DNA of 9,066 nucleotides from JACVRM01 sp046262315. Lineage in GTDB: Bacteria; Actinomycetota; Thermoleophilia; Gaiellales; Gaiellaceae. The stretch spans positions 1-9,066 of the forward strand of contig JBHEMZ010000097.1 of the NCBI GenBank assembly GCA_046262315.1, given 5' to 3'. The notes below the pieces were generated by a model. That model ran no database searches, had not been told where the DNA came from, and saw only the letters and a program-made list of their open reading frames with translations. A program made the position numbers and the translations under genes. Position 1 is the first letter of the stretch, and each line of letters opens with the position of its first letter. Positions 1 through 6,129 of the stretch are shown piece after piece.

Positions 1-494
1 ACGAAGTAGACGGTGTTACGGCGCGTGTCGACACCGGCCGGAGCGTTGGTCGCCAGCCACTTCTCTACGCTCGGCGCGTCGATGAAGTGGTTCTCGCCGA
101 CGTCCAGGACGTTCGTCTCCTGGTCGTTGTAGAGGTTCTGCCACAGCGTCCGAGGCGCCGGCACGGCCAGCGAGCTCAGCTTCGCGAAGAAGCGGTTCTC
201 GTACCCCGTGCTCGCATACACGACGTTGTAGTCGTACGTGTAGTCGATGCCGAGCTCCTCGACGTTGCCGTACCAGAGCCTCGAGCGCACGACCGGCTTG
301 TACTCGTCCGGCAGCTCCGACAGGAACTCGGACACGTTGACCTGGCCCGGCTCGTAGCCGACGAACACGAAGTTCACCGGGACGCGCTCGTTCAGGTTCG
401 GCATGCCGCCGGGGTTCAGCCCGGCCGAGGCACCGCTCGCAAAGACCATGATCGCGCCGACCGCGAGCAGCGCCGAAAGAAACGACTTACGCAA
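1..494 (-). CDS. Secreted protein of unknown function, N-terminal part (runs off left edge)
   Basis: I do not recognise this family. The frame opens at a TTG codon at 494, preceded 4 bases upstream by a strong ribosome binding site (GGGAGGGGG, 499-507), and stays open to the window edge, giving 164 codons. The product begins with a classic signal peptide: basic LRKS, a hydrophobic core rich in Leu, Ala, Val and Met, and ASA before GLNPGG, with likely cleavage near residue 24. The mature part looks soluble and rich in Tyr, Asn and Val, with segments such as VPVNFVFVGYEPGQVNVSEF and LGIDYTYDYNVVYA, and it has no further membrane helix. Codon use is typical of the window. The TTG start is preferred because it alone yields a complete signal peptide after a good ribosome binding site. 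It is probably an exported or cell-surface protein, and enzymatic activity cannot be judged from this fragment. It has its own upstream promoter and so need not depend on the kinase transcript. Confidence 0.75.
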   Translation of the reverse strand, partial: MRKSFLSALLAVGAIMVFASGASAGLNPGGMPNLNERVPVNFVFVGYEPGQVNVSEFLSELPDEYKPVVRSRLWYGNVEELGIDYTYDYNVVYASTGYENRFFAKLSSLAVPAPRTLWQNLYNDQETNVLDVGENHFIDAPSVEKWLATNAPAGVDTRRNTVYF

Positions 495-510
495 GGTACC
501 CCCTCCCTAA

Positions 511-530
511 AGGCCCGAAAAGGCCCGAAA
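511..530 (-). repeat. Tandem 10-bp direct repeat in the 5' leader of the secreted gene
   Basis: The decamer aggcccgaaa occurs twice back to back on the plus strand, so the leader RNA reads TTTCGGGCCT twice just before the ribosome binding site. It lies between the predicted transcription start and the SD sequence of the secreted protein gene, where a regulatory RNA or protein site would be plausible. The repeat is seen directly; its role is inferred. Confidence 0.6.
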
Positions 531-531
531 C

Positions 532-550
532 ATTCCGGAATTTTCGCGAA
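532..550. promoter_or_regulatory. Two adjacent palindromes overlapping the predicted transcription start
   Basis: A 10-bp perfect palindrome ATTCCGGAAT (532-541) is followed at once by an 8-bp perfect palindrome TTCGCGAA (543-550). Read on the minus strand, they begin inside the proposed -10 box and run across the expected transcription start. That is a position where a dimeric repressor would block initiation. The palindromes are direct observations; operator function is inference. Confidence 0.4.
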
Positions 551-577
551 GCTACTTGCTCTCCGGCACAGTGTCAA
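549..577 (-). promoter_or_regulatory. Sigma70-type promoter of the secreted protein gene
   Basis: On the minus strand an exact TTGACA (577-572) is followed by a 17-base spacer and TAGCTT (554-549), which fits the TAnnnT form of a -10 box. Transcription would start near 541-543, leaving a leader of roughly 47 bases before the TTG start at 494. The -35 box begins 15 bases after the kinase stop codon, so the secreted gene can be transcribed separately from the kinase. Confidence 0.6.
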
Positions 578-592
578 GCGCTTTGGGCGGCG

Positions 593-1849
593 CTAAACAA
601 CCACTGCCTCGCGCGGCAGGATGAGGGCAAAGCGTGCGCCGCAAGGCGAGGCCCGCTCGTAGACGAGGTCGCCGCCCAGTCCCTGAGCGTAAGAGCGCGC
701 GATGGCGAGGCCGAGCCCCGCTCCGCCCGACTTCGGGCCCGTAGCGGGACGAGGCTGGGCGGCGCGCGAGAAACGGTCGAAGAGCCGCGGCACGAAGGCT
801 GGATCGACGCCCTCGCCGCAATCCTCGACCACGAGACGGAAGCGGTCGTCCGTCTCGGTGCGCACCTCGACCGGCGGTAGGCCGTACCGGAGGGCGTTTA
901 TGACGAGGTTGCCGATGATCCGCTCGACGCTGTGCGGGTCGGTGCGGAGTTCCAGCTCGGGCGCGACGGTCAGGTGCACGTCGTCGAGGCGGTCGGGGAC
1001 GAGCTGAGGCAGCAGCGTCTCGAAGCGCTCGCGCGGACGGAAGCGCTCCTCCGTCGGCTCGACGGCGCCGGCCTCGATCCGCGACAGGTCGAGCAAGCCC
1101 TGCGCGAGGGCTGCGAGACGGGTCGTTTGCTCGAACATGGTCGCGCGCAGCTCGTGCAGCTGATCGCCGCGCAGCTCGTCGCCACGCAGGTGGAGTGTCG
1201 AGGCGATGCCGTGGACGACGGCGATCGGCGTCCGCAGCTCGTGTGACGCGATCGAGACGAAGTCGCTCTTCGCCTGATCGAGGGTGCGGAGTTCCTCGAG
1301 TGCGCGCTCGAGCTCTGCGTACTGGTCGGCCTTCTCCACGAAGACGGCCGCCACCCAGCCGAGCGTCGAGAGGAGCTGGAGGTCGCTCTCGGGCAGCTCG
1401 AAGGCGCCGCCGTGGCGATCCGCGACGATGAAGCCGAGGCAGCGCTCGTCGGCGACGAGGGGTACGGCCACGATCGAGCGGACGCCGAAGCGCTCGATGA
1501 TCTTGCCGGGCACGGCGCGCTCCGCCGATGCGTCCTGCACAAATACGGCTCGGCGCTTCTCGAGCGCCCGCTCGAGGAAGGGGAACTTCTCCATGTCTAG
1601 CCACTGGTCGCCCGGCCAGTCGATGTTCTGCTGGACGACCGCATGGACCGTGCGCTCAGCCGCGTCGAAGCGGACGAGGAGCGCGCGGTCGAAGCCGAAG
1701 CCGGTACGCACCTCGGTGCAGATGCGGTCGAGGATCTCGCCGACGTGGTACGGGCCGGCAGCCACCACGCGCGCGAGCTCGTAGAAAGCGCGCAGCTCGG
1801 TGGAAAGCCGCTCGTTGCTGCCCCCCCCATCGATTTTCACCGCAGACAT
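593..1849 (-). CDS. GAF-domain sensor histidine kinase, soluble
   Basis: A 418-residue protein-histidine kinase that should autophosphorylate on His and pass the phosphate to an unseen response regulator. A GAF-like sensor domain spans about residues 30-175. A coiled linker (about 172-195) leads to the HisKA dimerisation helix with phosphoacceptor His203 in FVSIASHELRTP. The ATPase domain has the N box (NLVINALRYG, Asn314 and Asn318), G1 (DCGEGVD, Asp343), an F-box-like FDRFSR, and G2 (GGAGLGLAIARSY). There is no membrane helix or signal peptide, so it senses a cytoplasmic signal; the GAF ligand cannot be named. I chose ATG 1849 over in-frame ATG 1909 because a 9-bp hairpin lies between them in what looks like spacer, and a purine stretch (AAAGAAG) precedes 1849. 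Start 1909 would add 20 poorly ordered basic residues. No regulator gene adjoins it, so it looks like an orphan kinase. An 8-base G run lies in codons 7-10. Confidence 0.9.
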   Translation of the reverse strand: MSAVKIDGGGSNERLSTELRAFYELARVVAAGPYHVGEILDRICTEVRTGFGFDRALLVRFDAAERTVHAVVQQNIDWPGDQWLDMEKFPFLERALEKRRAVFVQDASAERAVPGKIIERFGVRSIVAVPLVADERCLGFIVADRHGGAFELPESDLQLLSTLGWVAAVFVEKADQYAELERALEELRTLDQAKSDFVSIASHELRTPIAVVHGIASTLHLRGDELRGDQLHELRATMFEQTTRLAALAQGLLDLSRIEAGAVEPTEERFRPRERFETLLPQLVPDRLDDVHLTVAPELELRTDPHSVERIIGNLVINALRYGLPPVEVRTETDDRFRLVVEDCGEGVDPAFVPRLFDRFSRAAQPRPATGPKSGGAGLGLAIARSYAQGLGGDLVYERASPCGARFALILPREAVVV

Positions 1850-1869
1850 CGCTTCTTTATGCCTGCGCG

Positions 1870-1893
1870 GGCGGGACGACGAACCGTCCCGCC
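1870..1893 (-). other. Stem-loop between the DUF6458 gene and the kinase gene
   Basis: A perfect 9-bp inverted repeat (1870-1878 pairing with 1885-1893) encloses a 6-base loop. It lies between the DUF6458 stop codon (1915) and the favoured kinase start (1849). No T-run follows on the minus strand, so it is more likely an attenuator, RNA-processing or stability element than a classical intrinsic terminator. If the kinase instead starts at 1909, the hairpin lies within its coding sequence. Confidence 0.45.
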
Positions 1894-1914
1894 GCACTTC
1901 AGGCTTCATCTCTT

Positions 1915-2148
1915 CTAATACGGCGGCCCCGGTGGCCCCTCGTCGACATAGGCCGTCCGGCGGCGTCCCCAGTAACCAGGCCCACCCCACGACGACCAGA
2001 AGATCATCGAGAGGACCAGACCAAGCACGCCGACCGCCAGGACGATCCACCCGACGGTCTGGACGTCGAGGCCCGAGACCTCTGCGTCGACCGCGAACGC
2101 GAGGATCGCGCCGACGGCGACCAACAAGATGCTCACTCCGATTCCCAT
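1915..2148 (-). CDS. Small two-helix membrane protein, DUF6458-like
   Basis: A 77-residue protein starting at ATG 2148 behind a near-perfect ribosome binding site (AAGGAGGG, 2153-2160, 4-base gap). A longer in-frame reading from 2214 exists, but its extra residues are not hydrophobic and it ignores this site. Two hydrophobic helices are evident: about residues 3-20 (GIGVSILLVAVGAILAFAV) and 31-50 (VGWIVLAVGVLGLVLSMIFW). The C-terminal tail is rich in Gly, Pro, Arg and Tyr. The short linker VDAEVSGLDVQT and the WSSW after helix two match the actinobacterial DUF6458 family as I recall it; its function is unknown. It lies upstream of the histidine kinase on the same strand with 65 bases between, and it is divergent from the oxidase operon. 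Gene identity is solid, the family name is from memory, and no function should be assigned. Confidence 0.85.
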   Translation of the reverse strand: MGIGVSILLVAVGAILAFAVDAEVSGLDVQTVGWIVLAVGVLGLVLSMIFWSSWGGPGYWGRRRTAYVDEGPPGPPY

Positions 2149-2168
2149 GCAGCCCTCCTTTGTGGCGG

Positions 2169-2196
2169 TTTGTACCCGCGCACGAGGCACGTGTAA
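2169..2196 (-). promoter_or_regulatory. Candidate promoter of the DUF6458 gene
   Basis: On the minus strand TTACAC (2196-2191), a 16-base spacer and TACAAA (2174-2169) resemble a sigma70-type promoter. The TSS would fall just before the ribosome binding site at 2160-2153. The match is moderate and the spacer one base short of ideal. It lies in the 171-base divergent region between DUF6458 and coxB. Confidence 0.3.
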
Positions 2197-2220
2197 CGCC
2201 CAGACATTCGGCACTGGGCG
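2197..2220. promoter_or_regulatory. Inverted repeat between the divergent DUF6458 and coxB genes
   Basis: CGCCCAG (2197-2203) and CTGGGCG (2214-2220) form a perfect 7-bp inverted repeat with a 10-base centre. It abuts the candidate -35 box of the leftward promoter and lies about 100 bases upstream of coxB. The position suits a shared operator, but a chance repeat in GC-rich DNA cannot be excluded. Confidence 0.3.
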
Positions 2221-2305
2221 GCGGCCCCCTCTACCAGGAGAGTTCGCCTATCCCCCACGGACGATTGCGGACGACCTCCTGGCGCGCGGCCGAAGGGGCT
2301 CGCGC

Positions 2306-2311
2306 TAGTCT
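2306..2311 (+). promoter_or_regulatory. Candidate -10 box for a leaderless coxB transcript
   Basis: TAGTCT fits the TAnnnT form of actinobacterial -10 boxes and ends 8 bases before the GTG start at 2320. The transcript would therefore begin at or next to the start codon. No convincing SD sequence precedes this GTG; the nearest purine stretch (GAAGGGG) is about 20 bases upstream. No clear -35 box is seen. Confidence 0.35.
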
Positions 2312-2319
2312 CCGCGCCG

Positions 2320-3333
2320 GTGCGCAGGGGAGCCGCCCTCCGGGTCGTCGCCATCGCGCTCGTCGTGGCCGCGGGCGTCACGGCGGTCGCGATCTTCGTG
2401 CCGTGGCTGCCCGATCAGGCCTCCAAGGAGGCCGAGAGCATCGACTTCGTCTTTTGGTTCGTAACGGCCATTTGCATCGGCGTCTTCGCGATCGTGGCCG
2501 GGATCAGCATCTACGCGGGGATCAGGTTCCGCGTCCGGCCCGACGACGACACGGACGGCCCTCCCGTGCACGGTCACACGGGCATCGAAATCCTCTGGAC
2601 GGCTGTCCCCACTGTGCTCGTGACCGCAATCGCCGTGGTCAGCACCGTGGCCCTCGCGCGAAACAGCGATCTCCCGAAGGATTACCTGCGCGTGCACGTG
2701 ATCGGCCAGCAGTTCACCTGGAAGTTCGAGTACCCGGAGTACGACAACCTCGCGTCGAACACCCTGCGCCTGCCGGTCGGCCGCGCGGCGCAGCTCGAGA
2801 TGGAGTCGCGCGACGTGCTGCACTCCTTCTACGTGCCGGAGTTCCGCCAGAAGCAGGACCTCGTCCCGGGCGAGGTGACGCGCATCATCATCACTCCGAC
2901 CAAGACGGGTACGTACACGATCCAGTGCGCCGAGCTCTGCGGTCTCGGCCACGCGGCGATGCTCCAGCTCGTCGAGGTGATGCCGCGTGACGGGTTCGAG
3001 CGCTGGGCCGAGAGACGCAAGCAGGACCTGGCCGGCGGCCGGGAGGATGCGGCGAAGGCGATCTTCGAGGAGCGCGGCTGCTCGGGCTGCCACACCTTCG
3101 CGCCGGCGGGCAGCGCCGGGGAGACCGGACCCGACCTGGATAAGCTGCCGGCGCTCGCCGAGCGCGCCAACCGGCCGCTCGAGGGATTCATCCGGGAGTC
3201 GATCACCGAGCCAGGTGCATACGTGGAGCCGGGATATCCGAACGTGATGCCGCCTTTCACCGATCTCTCCGAGGAGCAGCTCGACCAGCTCGTGCGCTAC
3301 CTGGCCCAGTCGGGTAAGGAAGCCGGGTCGTGA
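2320..3333 (+). CDS. coxB: Cytochrome c oxidase subunit II with fused C-terminal cytochrome c domain (caa3 type)
   Basis: A 337-residue subunit II of a caa3-type haem-copper oxidase, which accepts electrons and passes them through CuA to subunit I. Three hydrophobic segments (about residues 8-29, 43-66 and 90-113) serve as signal/anchor and membrane hairpin. The CuA cupredoxin domain follows (about 122-222), with ligands His168 (DVLHSFYVPEF), Cys203, Glu205, Cys207, His211 and Met214 (CAELCGLGHAAM). An aromatic patch, QFTWKFEY, lies at 131-138. The fused class I cytochrome c domain (about 240-335) binds haem through CSGCH (254-258), with Met310 in NVMPPF as the probable distal ligand. The fusion removes the need for a separate soluble cytochrome c. 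GTG 2320 is the only usable start codon in this stretch, and its first helix follows directly. The stop overlaps the coxA start by 4 bases. All expected metal and haem ligands are present. Confidence 0.96.
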   Translation: MRRGAALRVVAIALVVAAGVTAVAIFVPWLPDQASKEAESIDFVFWFVTAICIGVFAIVAGISIYAGIRFRVRPDDDTDGPPVHGHTGIEILWTAVPTVLVTAIAVVSTVALARNSDLPKDYLRVHVIGQQFTWKFEYPEYDNLASNTLRLPVGRAAQLEMESRDVLHSFYVPEFRQKQDLVPGEVTRIIITPTKTGTYTIQCAELCGLGHAAMLQLVEVMPRDGFERWAERRKQDLAGGREDAAKAIFEERGCSGCHTFAPAGSAGETGPDLDKLPALAERANRPLEGFIRESITEPGAYVEPGYPNVMPPFTDLSEEQLDQLVRYLAQSGKEAGS

Positions 3334-5285
3334 GCTCGATCGCCGCCGACCACGACCTGCACGCCGGGCCGCCTTCCGGCCAGGGCCCGCGCTCGGTGCG
3401 CGACCACCTGCTCATGTGGGGCTGGATCCGCGCGGCCTGGATGACGGCGTCCTTCGCGGCGATCGGCTTCGGCATCATCGTCGGGCTGCGCGCCCTCGGC
3501 GGCTACGACCCTCTGCTCGACTGGGAGCCGATCATCACCGTCAGCGCGCTGACCGCCGCACCGCTCGGCTTCCTCGCGGGGCTCGGCGCCTTCGACTACT
3601 GGGTGCGCTACGCGATCGGCCGACCGACGCAGCCCGAGGATCACTCGGGCCACGGCGCCCGCTCGTGGCGCGACTACTTCAAGGCGAACACCGACCACAA
3701 GGTGATCGGCATCCAGTACGTGACGACGACGATCGTCTTCTTCCTCATCGGGGGCCTACTCGCGATGCTCGTGCGCGCCGAGCTCGCCCAGGACGGCATG
3801 CAGTTCGTAGACACCCAGACCTACAACGGGCTGTTCTCCGCGCACGCCACGCTGATGATCTTCCTGTTCGTGATCCCGGCGTTCGCGGGCCTGGCGAACT
3901 ACGTGCTGCCGCTGATGATCGGCGCGCCGGACATGGCGTTCCCGCGCCTGAACGCGCTCTCGTACTGGCTGCTGCCGATCGCGGGCGTGATGATGATCTC
4001 GAGCTTCTTCGCGCCGGGCGGGCCGTTCGCGGGCGGCTGGACGGGCTACGCCCCGCTTTCGACCGAGGCCCCGATGGGCCAGACGTTCTTCAACATGGGC
4101 GTCCAGTGGGCGGGCGCGTCCTCGATCATGACCGCGCTCAACTTCCTGGTCACCATCATCACGATGCGCGCGCCGGGAATGACCTTCTGGCGCATGCCGC
4201 TGCTCGTGTGGGCGAACTTCACCACCTCGCTGCTGGTAGTGCTCGCCACGCCCTTCATCGCCGGCTCGCAGTTCTTCGTGCTGTTCGACCGGATCATGCA
4301 CACGCACTTCTTCGACCCGGAGGGAGGCGGGTACGTGCTGGGCTACCAGCACATCTTCTGGTTCTACTCGCACCCGGCCGTCTACATCATGATCCTGCCC
4401 GGGTTCGGGATCGTCTCCGAGGTGATCTCCGTGTTCTCGCGCAAGCCCATCTTCGGCTACCGGCTGATGGCCCTGTCGCTGTGCGCCATCCTCGTGCTCG
4501 GATTCTCGGTCTGGGCGCATCACATGTTCGTGGCCGGCATGGCCGACTGGCTGCGCATACCCATGATGATCACGACGCTGCTGATCGCCGTGCCGACCGG
4601 CATCAAGGTCTTCTCCTGGCTGGCGACGACGTGGGAAGGGCGGATCCACTTCAGCGCGCCCATGTTGTGGGCGCTCGGCTTCGTATCCATGTTCGTGGTG
4701 GGCGGCCTTTCCGGAATCTTCCTTGGCGCCGTGCCGATCGATATCGCCGTCTCGGACACCTACTTCATCGTGGCGCACATCCACTACGTGCTGCTCGGCG
4801 GCTCGCTGTTCACGATCTTCGCCGGCATCTACTACTGGTTCCCGAAGATGACGGGTCGCATGTACGACGAGCGGCTCGCCAAGATCCACTTCTGGCTCAG
4901 CTTCGTCTCCTTCAACGCCACCTTTTTCCCGATGCACCTGACTGGGACGCAGGGGATGATGCGGCGCTACGCCGACCACGGGCCCGCGTTCGAGACCTGG
5001 AACCTGTTCATCTCCATCTCCTCGTTCGTGCTCGGCGCCTCGTTCATCATCTTCGTCTACAACATGGTCGTAAGCTGGACCCGCGGCCCGATCGCCCAGG
5101 CGAATCCGTGGCGCGCGATGACGCTCGAGTGGCAGGTCTCGTCGCCGCCGCCCGTCTTCAACTTCGACGAGATCCCGCAGGTGGTTGGCAGTCCGTACGA
5201 GTACGGCGTTGCGGGCGCCCGGCACGCACTGGTGAACGGGGACCGCGCGGTGCAAGCGGCCGAGGAGGAGGAGGTGCGCACCTGA
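3330..5285 (+). CDS. coxA (ctaD): Cytochrome c oxidase subunit I, A2-type, with N-terminal extension
   Basis: A 651-residue catalytic subunit of the proton-pumping aa3 oxidase, which reduces O2 at the haem a3-CuB centre in the membrane. Ligands present: His172 and His485 (haem a), His483 (haem a3; VAHIHYVLLG), and His348, His397 and His398 (CuB), with Tyr352 for the His-Tyr crosslink. The K-channel lysine is Lys426 (GIKVFSW), and Asp201 (GAPDMAFPR) marks the D-channel entrance. The channel glutamate of HPEVY is replaced: here the motif is YSHPAVY (346-352), the hallmark of A2-type oxidases. About 120 residues precede the canonical first helix, including two extra hydrophobic segments (about 29-56 and 66-91), which suggests 14 helices in all. 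The C-terminal tail (about 600-651) is hydrophilic and ends in an acidic run. The GTG start overlaps the coxB stop (GTGA), with AAGGA 9 bases upstream. Identity is certain; proton pathway details are inferred from the family. Confidence 0.98.
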   Translation: MSSIAADHDLHAGPPSGQGPRSVRDHLLMWGWIRAAWMTASFAAIGFGIIVGLRALGGYDPLLDWEPIITVSALTAAPLGFLAGLGAFDYWVRYAIGRPTQPEDHSGHGARSWRDYFKANTDHKVIGIQYVTTTIVFFLIGGLLAMLVRAELAQDGMQFVDTQTYNGLFSAHATLMIFLFVIPAFAGLANYVLPLMIGAPDMAFPRLNALSYWLLPIAGVMMISSFFAPGGPFAGGWTGYAPLSTEAPMGQTFFNMGVQWAGASSIMTALNFLVTIITMRAPGMTFWRMPLLVWANFTTSLLVVLATPFIAGSQFFVLFDRIMHTHFFDPEGGGYVLGYQHIFWFYSHPAVYIMILPGFGIVSEVISVFSRKPIFGYRLMALSLCAILVLGFSVWAHHMFVAGMADWLRIPMMITTLLIAVPTGIKVFSWLATTWEGRIHFSAPMLWALGFVSMFVVGGLSGIFLGAVPIDIAVSDTYFIVAHIHYVLLGGSLFTIFAGIYYWFPKMTGRMYDERLAKIHFWLSFVSFNATFFPMHLTGTQGMMRRYADHGPAFETWNLFISISSFVLGASFIIFVYNMVVSWTRGPIAQANPWRAMTLEWQVSSPPPVFNFDEIPQVVGSPYEYGVAGARHALVNGDRAVQAAEEEEVRT

Positions 5286-5301
5286 GATGCGGCACCTCCT
5301 C
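5268..5301 (+). promoter_or_regulatory. Hairpin sequestering the ribosome binding site of the tandem VVANETV gene
   Basis: GAGGAGGTGC (5268-5277) can pair perfectly with GCACCTCCTC (5292-5301). The 5' arm is the purine-rich ribosome binding site at the end of coxA; the 3' arm is codons 2-5 of the next gene. The 14-base loop holds the coxA TGA and the next ATG, one base apart. A competing 12-bp palindrome, AGGTGCGCACCT, lies at 5272-5283. A ribosome finishing coxA would melt the stem, which predicts tight translational coupling. Pairing is seen in the sequence; the coupling role is inferred. Confidence 0.5.
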
Positions 5302-6129
5302 GTTGTGGCCAACGAGACGGTCGGCGGTCAGGCGCTAATCGACGCCGTGAAGGGTCGCGCCGGCGAGGGCCCGCTTCAAGTAACCGTCCTGAGTCCCGTC
5401 AGCGCGCCGCGCCAAGGCTACGTCGTCTACCAGGACACGCGCCGTGCGTCGGCCGGGCGGCGGCTCGACCGGACTCTGGAGCGGCTGCGCGAGTCGAGCG
5501 GGATCGCCGCCCACGGCCTCGTCGTCGAGTCCGACCCCGCCGACGCCGTCCGGGATGCGCTTGCGCAGCTCGAGCCGCCGCCGACCGAAGTCATCCTCTC
5601 GACCCACCCGCTCGAGAAATCCGGCTGGCTACGCCGCAACGTGCTCGACCGCGTCCGCGCAGTGGCGGGCGACGTGCCCGTCGAGCACGTGGTTGTGGAC
5701 GTGCAGGACGAGGAGGGGCGCGCGAGCGTGCTCGTGGTGGCGAACGAGACCGTGGTCGGCGATCCGCTGATCAGCCGCATCCGTGAGCGCGCGCAGCGGT
5801 CCCCGGCCAGCTTCCTGATCATCTGCCCGCAGGGCGATCCCACGCAGGGCGCCCATCCCGAGGCCGAGCGCCGCCTGCGGCGCGCGCTTGCGATCCTGCG
5901 CGGCGAGGGCATCGACGCGCACGGCCAGGTCACGCACCCGGATCCGCACGCGGCCGCGCTCCAGGCGGTCGCCGACGAGCGTGTGGACGAGATTCTCGTC
6001 TCGACCTTCCCCGAGCAGCGGTCGGGCTGGCTGCGCCGCGGCAACCTGATCGAGCGGCTCCGGAAAGAGACCGGCATCCCTGTCGAGCACGTAGTCGTCC
6101 GGCCGGAGGAAGTGGGGGCGGCGGCGTGA
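5287..6129 (+). CDS. Tandem two-module VVANETV protein (universal stress protein-like), oxidase operon
   Basis: A 280-residue soluble protein made of two homologous modules about 144 residues apart. Module 1 opens with LLVVANETVGG (residues 4-14) and module 2 with VLVVANETVVG (148-158). Each then has a variable strand, an Arg-rich amphipathic helix (RRLxRxLxxLR), a strand before a Pro-rich turn, and a closing motif: VILSTHPLEKSGWLRR then PVEHVVVD in module 1, and ILVSTFPEQRSGWLRR then PVEHVVV in module 2. The alternating beta/alpha order and the VPVEHVVV end strand resemble universal stress proteins. However, the glycine-rich ATP loop of that family (G-x2-G-x9-G-S/T) is replaced by ST(H/F)P...SGWLRR, so ATP binding is doubtful. 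There is no signal peptide or membrane helix, so it is cytoplasmic. ATG 5287 is one base after the coxA stop, and the gene's stop overlaps coxC (GTGA). Its position between oxidase subunits argues for a role in oxidase assembly, regulation or energy sensing; this is inference. Confidence 0.9.
   Translation: MRHLLVVANETVGGQALIDAVKGRAGEGPLQVTVLSPVSAPRQGYVVYQDTRRASAGRRLDRTLERLRESSGIAAHGLVVESDPADAVRDALAQLEPPPTEVILSTHPLEKSGWLRRNVLDRVRAVAGDVPVEHVVVDVQDEEGRASVLVVANETVVGDPLISRIRERAQRSPASFLIICPQGDPTQGAHPEAERRLRRALAILRGEGIDAHGQVTHPDPHAAALQAVADERVDEILVSTFPEQRSGWLRRGNLIERLRKETGIPVEHVVVRPEEVGAAA

Noticed and set aside
552..1604. A 350-codon minus-strand frame inside the kinase gene
   Set aside because: It is an out-of-frame Arg/Ala/Pro-rich reading; the overlapping frame has full GAF, HisKA and ATPase motifs.
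3756..5312. A 518-codon open frame antisense to coxA
   Set aside because: The product is full of His, Arg, Glu and Asp with no domain, and coxA with all its ligands occupies the opposite strand.
3416..5338. A 640-codon open frame on the plus strand overlapping coxA
   Set aside because: It is the +2-frame shadow of coxA: the product is Arg/His/Ala/Asp-rich with no hydrophobic pattern or recognisable motif, as expected from GC-rich codon bias.
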